From the NCBI GenBank assembly GCA_020081605.1, contig JAHREC010000029.1, forward strand, positions 62,001-126,000: a stretch of DNA of 64,000 nt, in the 5' to 3' direction. The translations under genes were made by a program, and so were the position numbers. The notes beneath the pieces are model-generated. The model did not search any database and was not told the DNA's origin. It saw nothing but the letters and a program-made list of their open reading frames with translations. The DNA comes from Albifimbria verrucaria (Eukaryota; Ascomycota; Sordariomycetes; Hypocreales; Stachybotryaceae). Below are positions 1-9,745 of this stretch, piece by piece (the stretch's first letter is position 1; the number at the start of each line of letters is the position of its first letter).

Positions 1-1790
1 CGCTTACATCCCGAAAGAGTGCTTGCGCCCTGGAGCAAGCAAGCTTGCGTGATGCCTATGGTGCAGCCGGTAGGGACCTTCTGTAATATTTGCTTTCCCA
101 GAGCCTCAAGGCTCGCGAGAGAGCGACCCAGGCATGGCGGCAAGCGGGACAACATGGGCTTCATCCAGTGGAGCTGCTGATTCAAGCCTTGAGGATCTAC
201 GATGGAATATGCCAGACTGAAACTATGCAACTAATGGTTAACAAGGCTGGGTCGGGGTCTAAAACGGTGGGGCCAGAATTCAAATACCGAAAGGGTGAGG
301 ATGCCCTCTGTCCTGGTGCGCTTATGGATCAAGGTGTTGATGGAGAAATAGAGGATTGGAACGGTGGCCAGTACGTGTAGCAAGACAATTGTCTTGAATT
401 TTCTAGATCGGTCCATGAAGATGATGTGTCGTCGGCAAAACGTTTGTTCGTTCGTCTGGGGCGGGGTGGCGAGTTCTCTGATTATAACACCCGTAAGGGC
501 CCGCTCTCCAATGGTCAAAAGCTCACATCATGCCACTGTAAAAAAATCATTAGGGACTGCATCTCTTTGAATGTGGTAAGCCTCCATAGGGGTCACGAGC
601 CCCACAACGTCTTAGTGAACACGTTGGTACGTGAAGTAAGTTAGTATCGTTCTCTTAATGCCAAAGAGATAATGTAGATCTTCGTAAAGGCACTAAATAC
701 CGAGACTTCTATCATCGGCTAACTTGCTAGCTGACCAATGTCACAAGTTTTTTCCCGGTTTCAATTGGATCAGATCCATGTCCGGTACTCAAATGGAGAC
801 TTACCACATTCAAAGAGATAAATAAAGCATCAATAATAGCAATATCTTTAAAACCAGTAGGTTATAATCCTAGTGAAGATAAAATAACCTCACAAACCAC
901 GATGGCTAAGAATACATATCAATCATCTGTCACAACGGAGACTCTAGCTAAAATAACTAGCATAGCCCCAACAGAGACTGAAACCGCTGATACAGGGCAT
1001 ACCATAACTTTAATAGCTACTTTATCACCCACGCCACTGGTAACTATGGGCCTAGCATATCTTCCGTATCTGCTGAGATGAGGTCTTTATATGAACCGCT
1101 GTTGATAAGTGCCAGTTGTTCTTTAGTTTGAGTTTGCAATTGGTTGGCAAGAGCCCGTTGAAATGCCAATGCCCGATGAAGCAAATTCTCGTTCACCGTG
1201 TATTGAAATTCGATGGACCACGGCCGGTGCTCTACATAACGACCCATAGCTGCCATCGCGTTATTGTGGCCTAAAAGTCGTCCGAGTGCAGGCCTTCGAT
1301 ATTTGATATTCTAATAACGTTAGCTGTATTCCTCAAGATCCTCCAGGCAGAAAGCTGCAGCAGACTAGGTCTCAGGCAATTGGGACGGAATAAATTATAT
1401 GACAATTATCTCACTGAAGAACCAATCTACGAGTTCTGGTAGTATCAGTCGGTACACACACCTGGTCTCAAAGTAATCAAATGATTTGTGTGGGAAAGTG
1501 TAACTTTATGTACGGAAGAGACGCCGTGTAGCATACGAAGGTATAGTAACAATGATGCGAACATTCTGCACGTTGTTGAACTACTAGAACGGAAGCTTGC
1601 CCCGGATATGCACTCGTCACAAGGTGCGGTGGGTCGGCCATTTGATCGACAGTATGTTGCGGTCACCATTTGCAGAAACTTCCAGCATGGTTTTAGAGAT
1701 GTGCAATCAACTTAGCTCCCTTGAATATATTAGGAATGTGCTGTCTTTGTGAAACAAGATTGGAGGGATCTTTTAAGACCTTATGGTCTA
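1..1790. other. Gene-free left end with one diverged repeat fragment
   Basis: I find no reading frame here with a recognisable domain; the longest open frames are under 100 codons and look random. Bases about 560-820 resemble bases about 22960-23210 on the same strand (shared blocks include gtagatctt.gtaaag and ggatcagatc). That second site lies upstream of the endosulfine gene, so this is probably a diverged piece of the same duplicated material. Nothing else could be assigned. Confidence 0.4.
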
Positions 1791-1846
1791 TATGACCCAG
1801 GGACAGCCAATAATCACCATGCTCAGTACATGGTCATACACTCAAA

Positions 1847-2050
1847 TCACAACCAATTGATCAAATAGTACGATCGAGAGGTCTTAACAGTGCCAAGTGC
1901 AGGATGCCTCATCTGCGTTTTGACAGACAAAGAGGTCTGGGTTACTCCGGGCCGTGCTTGTAGATAGTTATAGTTTGGATTCGAAGAAATAAGGTCTGAG
2001 AGCTTCGCCCTAGCATAGCGATGCACTATGCAGGCAAAGGACGTGGCCAT
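1847..2050 (-). CDS. Small conserved ORF, copy A (unknown function)
   Basis: A 67-codon frame that starts with ATG. It is clearly homologous, amino acid by amino acid, to the 65-codon frame at 24224-24421 on the plus strand; both share RYAR.KL.DLISSN.NYNY and QARPG.TQT. Both copies stay open and both lie just downstream of an endosulfine copy, which argues for a real small protein or a conserved terminal exon. The family is not one I recognise. The N-terminus (Met-Ala, then Arg/Lys-rich with few acidic residues) would fit a mitochondrial presequence, but that is only an inference. It sits inside an inverted duplication of about 0.8 kb. Confidence 0.4.
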   Translation of the reverse strand: MATSFACIVHRYARAKLSDLISSNPNYNYLQARPGVTQTSLSVKTQMRHPALGTVKTSRSYYLINWL

Positions 2051-2278
2051 TGGGGCAAATTGAACTGTCTGCGCATCATTTTCGCGAATATGTTGTGGAA
2101 TCTACGTTGACTGCATCACGAAGTCAATCGGAATCACAGTAAAATCTGTGGCAGAAAGTCTTGTCGACCATGCCACATGGCAAGCAATATGGCGTGACAA
2201 AGCTCGGACCTCGCTTCATACAGGAATCAACTAGTTATATTAAAGATGGTATCTACTATGATATAACGTTTTGCGGTT

Positions 2279-2600
2279 TTAAGCCTCTATGCTCAGACTG
2301 AGTTTGACTGGCCGTCTCCTCTCGAAGATGGCTACCTGGGCTTGATCTGGTGTTTTCTCATCCCGAACATCCTGACTAGCGTCACCATCAACATTGCTAG
2401 AGCCTGGTGTGGGAGCTGAGGGATGCGATATATTTCTCCGCAGGGGATGTTCGTTGCCATTCTCCATGGCCCCAATACTCGAGGGCTCACTTGCTTGCGC
2501 CAGGGCAAAGCCACCGGAGTCAAAATATTTCCTTCTCTGGTATTATGGCAGTATGAGGATGGATTAGTGCGATTACCAACCATGATGAACAATATTGCAG
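2279..2600 (-). pseudogene. Endosulfine (ENSA/ARPP-19/Igo family) pseudogene, copy A
   Basis: Reading the minus strand from about 2560, the frame gives RRKYFDSGGFALAQ followed by GNEHPLRRNISHPSAPTPG, the second-exon sequence of an endosulfine. It is nearly identical to the intact copy at 23562-24018. The splice acceptor (ccataataccag) is kept, but the first exon is only a trace near 2595 and the sequence upstream is LINE, so the 5' half is lost. The family motif FDSGD, which is phosphorylated by Greatwall/Rim15 kinases and docks on PP2A-B55, reads FDSGG here. The key Asp is gone, so even a full-length product should inhibit poorly. It forms part of an inverted repeat with 23.68-24.48 kb. Confidence 0.75.
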
Positions 2601-2609
2601 CATTTGACC

Positions 2610-3585
2610 ACTCATACACACACAGAGAGAAAGAGTCTATTGCTCCCCGTGACTTGCGCCAGAAGGGCCACTATCAGTTATCTACATGTTCCCTTCTATC
2701 ATCCTGTCCTAGTCTCGCAATAGCCTATATGCTATCCACTTTTCCATTTCCTGCCGTCTCTATTCTGTCGTCCTGTCCTATGAGTCCTCCAAAACTATCA
2801 TGCAACAGCGAGGCTGCTTAAAGTCTATTCTTCAAGTGTTCAGCATCCTATCTACAGCAACTCAAGCGATGCCTGCCGTTGGCGAGGTGAACGGTGTTTA
2901 ATAAGGTAGTTGGTTAATGAGGTTGCCTCGAAGGTTCTAGTTGGCGTCCAGTCGCCCTGTCATGATTGCTAACTTGATCGCTGCCTTCACTGCATGCAGG
3001 TCCGGCATTCAATTATCCCCGTCAGTCGTAGCCTTTTGTCCAAGAAAGTAGGATAAATTCCCTATGTGTGCGCTTGTGGCTTGCAGCAATATCATGCGCT
3101 GTGCTGTCTAAAGCAGGTAAATAGAAAAATGCTCAATCGTTTCTGGTCCGCATCCGCAGGCACATTGCATGGACGTCGCCGCTGGGATTCGATAAAGGTA
3201 TGTGTTCAGTCTGGCTATGCCTGTTCATATCTGAATAAGCGTAGCTGCCTCACTTTGGGTAAGCAAGTTATATAACTTCTTCGTGTGCTTTCCTGGTAGA
3301 GCCTTGTCAATTCTCTTGGAGAACTTACCGACCTTTTCTGGTAAGGTGTTGTCGGCCAGTAGGCTTGATCTCGCTAGGTTTAGAGTCGTTGACTGTGTCG
3401 CCGGGAACTGGGCCCATGGCACGGAGCCTTCCTTCGTCATCATTCGGGCTTCTTCTTTGCCCAACGCAGCAGGTCACTCTCATCATTGGATGGGAGCCAT
3501 CGAACTGATACCTTGTTTTCTCAGTCTTTCAGTGCTTCGATTGCATCATAAATACAGCAGATATACTCCTGGCCTGCCGGTTGTC
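2610..3585 (-). mobile_element. 5'-truncated LINE (Tad-like) 3' end, copy A
   Basis: The plus strand of 2620-3585 is about 80-85% identical by eye to 54277-55230. On the minus strand, around 3225-3464, the frame reads ALPGKHTKKLYNLLTQSEAA, the tail region of fungal Tad-type LINE ORF2 proteins that follows the RNase H domain. Similarity to the second copy stops near 3585 (after tgccggttgtcg), which is a 5' truncation typical of LINE insertions. The 3' end near 2610 abuts the broken endosulfine copy, so insertion there could have removed its first exon. Many stops are present and no autonomous protein is encoded. Confidence 0.75.
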
Positions 3586-4117
3586 GCTACGTTTCTCCCA
3601 GTCGAGCGCTTTCTATTAAGCTCACACGAAGCTGCGTATAAGGAAAGAAGGTGCCGAAAGACGCAAGATTACGTTAATTGATTAAATGCTGTCCTAGCCT
3701 GTTTGTATTCTGCCAGACATTGCTATGATCAATGGCTCTCCTAGTATTCTCCAAGTTCTTAAACGTAATCTACCTCCAGAAATCTTCCCTCTGTTAAGGA
3801 CGTTTTCGTTTGTTACATGTCCTAATTGTATTTGTCAAAGACCTTGCATTGTGTGGCGGAATTATAGTTTGCGACACTTCCGAAGATACGACTGTGGCTG
3901 CTACAGCTGTCACCGCTGGGGATGTTCTAGCTCTTCACCACATAAATCACCGCTGCTCTGACTTTTCAACTTTCCCTTGCTGACGGAGTACGCTTTGGGG
4001 GCTGCTTATTGTGTAGATTCTCGTCTGAGAGTATTTGCTGATAGCACACTCCTTTGTTCTCATGCCACTCCTTCAGCGCGTCAGACTTCGGCGTTATCGA
4101 TGGCTCGGTTCCATACA
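3586..4117. other. No gene recognised
   Basis: Only short open frames without recognisable motifs occur between the LINE truncation point and the 3' end of the minus-strand gene at 4118. I see no repeat or RNA gene. Confidence 0.4.
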
Positions 4118-4791
4118 TTAGGATCCCTTTACCACTAATGAGGGTGTGCTAGAGACTAGTCGTGGAAACGGCTGGTGCTCGGAAGCGGCTAGTATTGCTG
4201 CCAAGGGAGCAACATCCGTGCGTTCATCACGCTCAACCCACTGGTCTCTTGCCAACTTGTCAAACTTGTCGGCTGGGGCGGCGAGCATGATGATAAAGGC
4301 ATACGATTCGAGCTATTGGGAGCGGATGCTCTGGCCCACTCATTATCTCCTTCATTAAAACCACTCATCAACCCTGTATCGTTGATGACCAGAACAGCAG
4401 TGTGAGACACCGGATGCCTCTTGAGGTCATTAGGGAGATAAGAACCGAAGTAACGAACAATGGAGTCGAATGAATTTGTACGGAAAAGTTGAATAGCACA
4501 GTTCCACTGAGCCGTACCGATGAGGCATGGGTTTGCAATGATTTCGAAGCTGGCAGATTCAAGAGCTTTGTTCAGTTCGCTCAGGCGCTCGTGCTTACGA
4601 ACATTAGCTAAACGATGGAACTCGGCAACGGAGTTGGCTTTATGAGAGATTTCAAACATGTCGTGATGAAACGCCACTGGCTCTTGAATGGTGGATGGGT
4701 ATGTGTTATACTGATCATGAAGCTTGGTGAACAAATCTTCTCTATTCATGTCGAATTTCCAAGCTGGCCATGTCCAGGATGGGTCATCCAT
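4118..4791 (-). CDS. Conserved-looking hypothetical protein, one frameshift
   Basis: Starting at the ATG at 4791, the protein begins MDDPSWTWPAWKF and continues for about 190 codons. Near 4290 the frame changes by one base; the continuation (AFIIMLAAPADKFDKLARDQ...) stays open to the TAA at 4118, for about 224 residues in total. The composition is plausible for a cytosolic protein: acidic and aromatic at the N-terminus, a charged helix-like middle (HRLANVRKHERLSELNKALE), no signal peptide and no membrane segment. An open frame extends a few codons upstream without an ATG, so an extra 5' exon is possible. I do not recognise a family. The single-base shift resembles those in neighbouring genes and may be an assembly error. 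Confidence 0.55.
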
Positions 4792-5809
4792 ATCTGAATA
4801 AGGCGTGGATGTCAAAGCGACCTGAAATCACGCCTTCGGAGCACGAGATTATTGGCAGAGTCAATATAATCCCCAAGTGTAGAAGAAGAGACTGTAAATG
4901 GCAAGCGACAATTGTGGCAGTTACTTTTAACCATGTACTGTCGCCTTATATATAGAGAACCCAAGTCACGGTGGCCTTACATAATCACGGATGTTTTGAT
5001 GGGGCCCGCATTAGAACTCAGAGACTTTGTTCGCAACTGGGACAGGAAAGGGACGAGTTACATGGGAATAAAAAACTTAAAAAGCAGGGGAAGATCAGGC
5101 ACCTGGTTTTTCGACCTGCAGGGTCACAGTTGAACACCAGCCAGAGATAACATAGGGGATATTAGGCACCAAGCCTGCGTAGTCCGCTTTGAACTTAGGC
5201 TGTTCCCAATTCTCGCACGCTAAAGCCAGCAGGGCGCAACAGGCTACTCCTAGGGATTCAAAGTTCAAACTTGCGGACGTTCCATCTTTGACCCTTGTTT
5301 GAGTCGTTAGGGCTGACGTTTCCAAATGTTAATAACTTCATACATCCTACTTAGAAGGGTCCAAGCGTGAGCCAAATTCTATACACTCGCCAAGGTGTCG
5401 ACACGGCCCACCCCAGCCTTGGGATGAGGTTACTTGGATGGATGTGGTAAGAATATTCAAATATTTCTTAGAAACTCTTCTTGTTCCCCAACTGTGTTAC
5501 GCCTCGTCTCGCGCCGACGTCAGCATGACGATTTGTCTATGGATGAGCCACCTTACCCCAAAAATCAGTTTTTATCACACAGTCATTGTCATTATATCCC
5601 TGTCAACGCCCCCATGTCGTCTGCTGACCTTAGCCCAGGGTGGCGGTCAGACTAAGGAAGCCGAAGCGCCTTTAGGTATTATGTTGTAGCAACCTTCTTT
5701 GCAAGGTCGGAGGTTTTGTGCTATTTCGCTCTCTTTATCCCGGTGAACTCGAATTCGAAACAAATTCTAGTCCATTATTGCAAGCTCGTGACATCAACCA
5801 CGTTGAATT
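4792..5809. other. Intergenic; possible short minus-strand ORF
   Basis: The only item worth noting is a minus-strand frame at 5095-5325 (76 codons) with a reasonably protein-like C-terminal half (GVACCALLALACENWEQPKF). It has no recognisable family and no supporting introns, so I treat it as doubtful. The rest holds nothing I can name. Confidence 0.3.
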
Positions 5810-6688
5810 ATGGTCAAGTCGCAGCGCGATACAGTACTGTTTAAAGTCATTTATCCACGCCTGGATGCCGAGGAATATCGCGATAGACTTATAGGCAGCG
5901 TTGTTAAATATCCGGATATGCCTATAGAAAGGTATATTCCTTCCAAGTCTACCGAACCAGCTATCCAAATCATCCCCACTATAGATCCCAAGCCGTTCCA
6001 GATCCGAAACATTGGGTTTTTAACGCAGAGAATCGAGGACGTTGACATATCTTCCATGGTGAACGACATTCTCGAGGGGTTCTCCGGAAGTTCAAATACA
6101 AATGCGGCTACTCTGGCGCGGGTTTGGCACATGGACTCCCCAGACAAGAATTTCGAGAAACTGTTGAAGAACAAAGCGTATTTCAAGCAACTTTTCAACA
6201 TGCTAAGATCCAGCCAAGACGAGGAGGGTTATTTCATTACGGATATACTGACCCTAGTTGATATTACTGAACAATATCTGGGACTTGATGACAGATACAG
6301 TGCAGTTTTGGCGTCCAGTAGCCCATCCCTAAGAACACAAATTGAACCTTTTGGAAAGCAATATGTTGTGAGAGAGAATAAATGCTCAGGTTATGCTGAG
6401 GGAGAATTGGTCATATTCCTCGGGTACCGTCGCGTTAGGCTCGAAAAGGTCCACTCTTTTATGGCAATGGTAAGGAGGATATTTCAAGGTCAGGGATGCG
6501 GCTACACAGCGCGGCTTGACTCCAATTATCAACCACAGGTGGTCCAAACTCCTACAAAGGATATAGATGCGCGGTCAGATGACAAAAGTACGTGGAAGGC
6601 AGAGGGTAAAGCGCAGTTGGTGGCAGGATCAAATGAACACACCGAGATTGTCAGGGAGCTAGGATTTGATGTTAAGATCGTAGGATGA
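5810..6688 (+). CDS. Hypothetical protein, possibly gasdermin-like (RCD-1 type)
   Basis: An uninterrupted single-exon frame of 292 residues with ATG context ttatggtc. There is no signal peptide, no hydrophobic helix and no frameshift. The pattern resembles what I recall of fungal gasdermin-like proteins: a charged N-terminal segment (about 1-60), a short FQIRNIGFL strand (about 65), then EGYFITDILTLVDI (about 143-156), then after a variable loop ELVIFLGYRRVRL (about 202-214). These last two look like the paired strands YxxTxxL and (F)AxRxRR(I/V) of the pore-forming N-domain. In fungi such proteins act in regulated cell death and allorecognition. No partner protease or NLR lies beside it; the nearest NLR is 40 kb away. 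The gasdermin assignment is an inference from spaced motifs only; the coding call itself is firm. Confidence 0.65.
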   Translation: MVKSQRDTVLFKVIYPRLDAEEYRDRLIGSVVKYPDMPIERYIPSKSTEPAIQIIPTIDPKPFQIRNIGFLTQRIEDVDISSMVNDILEGFSGSSNTNAATLARVWHMDSPDKNFEKLLKNKAYFKQLFNMLRSSQDEEGYFITDILTLVDITEQYLGLDDRYSAVLASSSPSLRTQIEPFGKQYVVRENKCSGYAEGELVIFLGYRRVRLEKVHSFMAMVRRIFQGQGCGYTARLDSNYQPQVVQTPTKDIDARSDDKSTWKAEGKAQLVAGSNEHTEIVRELGFDVKIVG

Positions 6689-7606
6689 TGAGTTGGAGAC
6701 GTTCATTATCACCTAATCTCATTGATATATTGAAGGATGTTCGGAGGGAATTCGATTTTGCTTGACTATAAAAAGAAAGATATGTTGTACCTTAGTGTGG
6801 AATTTAAGTCTGTTGTATTCGAGTGGATTTTCGTTATATGTAACTCTTTCCAGCCTTTGTCCAGCCCCTTCTCGCAATTCAAAGCAAGCCCGCAGCCTTA
6901 TGTTTAACATATATATATATATATATATATGTATGTATCTGTAAAGGCACATGTGGAGATTCACTAAGCGTCTTGTTCACATCGCGAGATAGTCTCCCTG
7001 CTTCGAGGCAAGCCATAATTTTCAAGGGCCAGCTTAGAAGTCCTGAACAGTAACTATACTATTCGCATCCCTCATATAGCCTGCGACAGTGTTGCAACTT
7101 CTATGGCATTACGTAAGTTCCAGTATTGATGTTCTAGCTTATTCAATTTTGTGATAACTGTGGGCGGATCTTCCTGAACGTCAAGTGTTAAACGGCATAA
7201 CCGAACATTTCGCTAGTGGCATATCCATCTCATTGTGACCACCAAGTATATTGTATGTATCTTCTCCGCACATTGTTGCTCAGCCCACAGGTACATGATA
7301 TTGTACCGAAACCCCTAGTTATTACAAGTATCCGATCCAAATAAAGATACTTTAGTAACCACCATTTTTACGTGGCAGTACAAGTACTGGCTTTTCATGA
7401 TATTGTAATTGGTCAATATAGTATTAGCTACAAGCAATGCGCCTGGTGGCGTCAAGGGGATAGCTACACATTGGAAAATCCAATACAAGGAATGCCATTC
7501 TTCCTCGCTTTTTGTGTCCAAACTTGTACTTGTTCATCTGTCTGCCTGTTTGACCAAAATCTTCTGAGCATCATCGAACTACCACGTCAGCGACATCCTA
7601 CTCACC
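6689..7606. other. Intergenic region, AT-rich, with a dinucleotide tract
   Basis: No coding potential is evident. The stretch carries the (AT) tract noted separately and presumably the 3' end of the 5.8 kb gene and the promoter of the tubulin gene; no motif in it could be called with confidence. Confidence 0.4.
6909..6930. repeat. (AT)11 microsatellite
   Basis: Eleven uninterrupted AT units followed by gtatgtat. It lies about 220 bp downstream of the stop codon of the 5.8 kb gene. Confidence 0.9.
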
Positions 7607-9361
7607 ATGCGCGAAATTGTGAGTGCTTCCCACCACAGTCGAGTAAAAAATTTTTGATCCAAATACTGACTCTCGTATCCTTCCTAAAGGTGCACCTTTC
7701 AGTTGGTCAGTGCGTGAGTTTCCAAACTTCCTGGCCGCATTCTCCCTCTGCAGGTTGTTAACATTGACAGGGTAACCAAGTTGGCACCGCATTCTGGGAA
7801 ACCGTTTCCAAAGAGCATGGCCTTAATGACAGTGGCGTGTAGGCAAACCAACTCGAACCGCTACTCAATGTTCCCTATCCTAATGCGTTTATCAGATACC
7901 ATGGCACCTCGGACCTCCAAGCCACACGCCTCAACGTTTATTTCAACGAGGTACGTGAGATCGCAAGTCCCCGTAACAAAATATACCTAGTTTCTGAATC
8001 GAGTCAACATTAGACATCCAGCGACAAGCACGTGCCCCGCGCGGTGCTTGTGGATCTGGAACCCGGTACGATGGACGCTGTACGCTCTGGCCCACTTGGC
8101 CAGCTTTTCCGACCCGACAACTTTGTCTTTGGACGATCTGGTGCCGGCAACAACTGGGCTAAGGGCCACTACACTGAGGGCGCTGAGTTGGTGGACCAAG
8201 TGCTGGATGTGGTCCGCCGCGAGGCCGAAGGCTGTGACTCTCTCCAGGGTTTCCAGATCTCCCACTCGCTCGGTGGTGGTACAGGCTCGGGCATGGGCAC
8301 ATTGCTCATGTCCAGGGTCCGTGAAGGTGAGATTGATATCGCCGCTATTGCAGACATGCCATACACCATTATTGACGGTCGTGACCACATCTTTAGAGTT
8401 TCCGGACCGTATGATGGCTACCTTCAGCGTAGTGCCGTCCCCAAGGTATCGGACACTGTCGTAGAGCCGTACAATGCTACACTCTCTTTCCACCAGCTGC
8501 TCGAGAACTCTGATGCGACTTTTTGTATCGATAATGAGGCTCTATATGATATCTGCAGGCGCACTTTGAAGCTGACGAACCCTCATATGGTGATCTTAAC
8601 CACCTCGTATCAACTGTCATGTCTGGCGTGTCGACTTCATTGCGGTTCCCTGGACAGTTGAACTCCGACCTTCGAAAGATGGCCGTCAATATGGTAAGAC
8701 AAATTTCTCCTACCAGGATGCTGCAGTAGTTGTCGAAATAAGGTTAATCGCTTATCGTTTCCTTTTCTTTTCATCCAGGTCCCGTTCCCCGTCTGCACTT
8801 CTTCATGGTTGGCTTCGCACCCTCACTGGTCGTGGTGCACGTCCATTCAGCACAGTATCAGTACCCGAACTTATCCAGCAGCTCTTTGATGCCAAGAATA
8901 TGATGGCTGCCTCCGACTTTCGAAATGGACGTTACTTGACCTGCTCGGTCATGTTCCGTGGAAACGTGTCTATGAAGGAGGTGGAGGACCAAATGTACAA
9001 GGTTCAGCGGAAGCAGTCAGCTTACTTCGTCGAATGGATCCCCAACAATGTACAAACATCCCTATGTTCTATTCCGCCTCAGGGACTGCAGATGTCATCC
9101 ACTTTCGTCGGGAACTCCACCGCCATCCAGGAAATCTTCAAACGCGTCAACGATCAGTTCACCGCCATGTTCCGCCGCAAGGCTTTCTTGCATTGGTATA
9201 CTGGAGAGGGAATGGATGAAATGGAGTTTACGGAAGCCGAGTCCAATATGAATGACTTGATGTCGGAGTATCAACAGTATCAGGACGCAGGTATCGATGA
9301 CGACGAGGAAACTTATGGAGAGGAGGAGTATGGTGAAGAGGCGCTTCCGCAAGCAGTCTAG
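7607..9361 (+). CDS. Divergent beta-tubulin, benzimidazole-resistance-type residue A198
   Basis: Beta-tubulin, the GTP-binding subunit of the microtubule dimer. Seven exons: 7607-7618 (Met-Arg-Glu-Ile), 7690-7713, 7771-7838, 7896-7950, 8014-8326, 8397-8693 and 8779-9361. All introns are GT-AG and 57-85 nt, and the first sits after MREI as in other fungal tubulins. GGGTGSGMG (GTP-binding signature) and the C-terminal [12 protein letters not shown] are intact, and the tail is acidic ([15 protein letters not shown]). The gapless length of about 447 residues allows standard numbering: residue 6 is His, 167 is Phe and 200 is Phe, but 198 is Ala (GCG at 8515-8517) in place of Glu. Four one-base deletions, each in a C-run at a Pro codon (8439-8442, 8580-8582, 8787-8790, 8820-8822), break the frame; I regard them as probable assembly errors. 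Several substitutions suggest a tubC-like second paralog rather than the main benA-type gene. Confidence 0.9.
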
Positions 9362-9745
9362 TTTGGAACTTAGCAACGCCGTATTGCACGGAACCTAGCT
9401 TGCGAAACTCGCGCTACTTGCGCTTGGCTTACGCTTAGGTGCCTGACTGTTTAAGAATAGTCCCAAAGGTCTACTCCTAAGGTATGACCTTTAGCCATAA
9501 CTGCAAACCGTTGCTACCATTATTCATTTTCGAGGTTGGGATGCCTTCTCTTATATAGGAAACGTTTTCAGATTTCTTGAGCGCAGGTTTTATGATGTGT
9601 TTATACAAAGATGACTATTGTGATGAGTTGCCCCCAGCCTACTATAGCACCACCAGAGAAGGAAAAATCCTAGCCCTTCATTTTGCACTTGGCTCTGTCC
9701 TTGGCATTGTGTACTCTGTCTCTGAGACCAATGTGTTCCCTGACT
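9362..9745. other. Convergent 3' intergenic region
   Basis: A 384-bp spacer between the tubulin stop and the stop of the minus-strand Ca2+-ATPase. It should hold both 3' UTRs. No separate gene is supported. Confidence 0.5.

Noticed and set aside
5095..5325. 76-codon minus-strand frame as a gene
   Set aside because: Short, with no family, no homolog in the window and no exon structure.
7607..9361. Calling the beta-tubulin a pseudogene because of four frameshifts
   Set aside because: All four are one-base deficits in C-runs with no other lesion and seven intact exons; assembly error is the simpler explanation.
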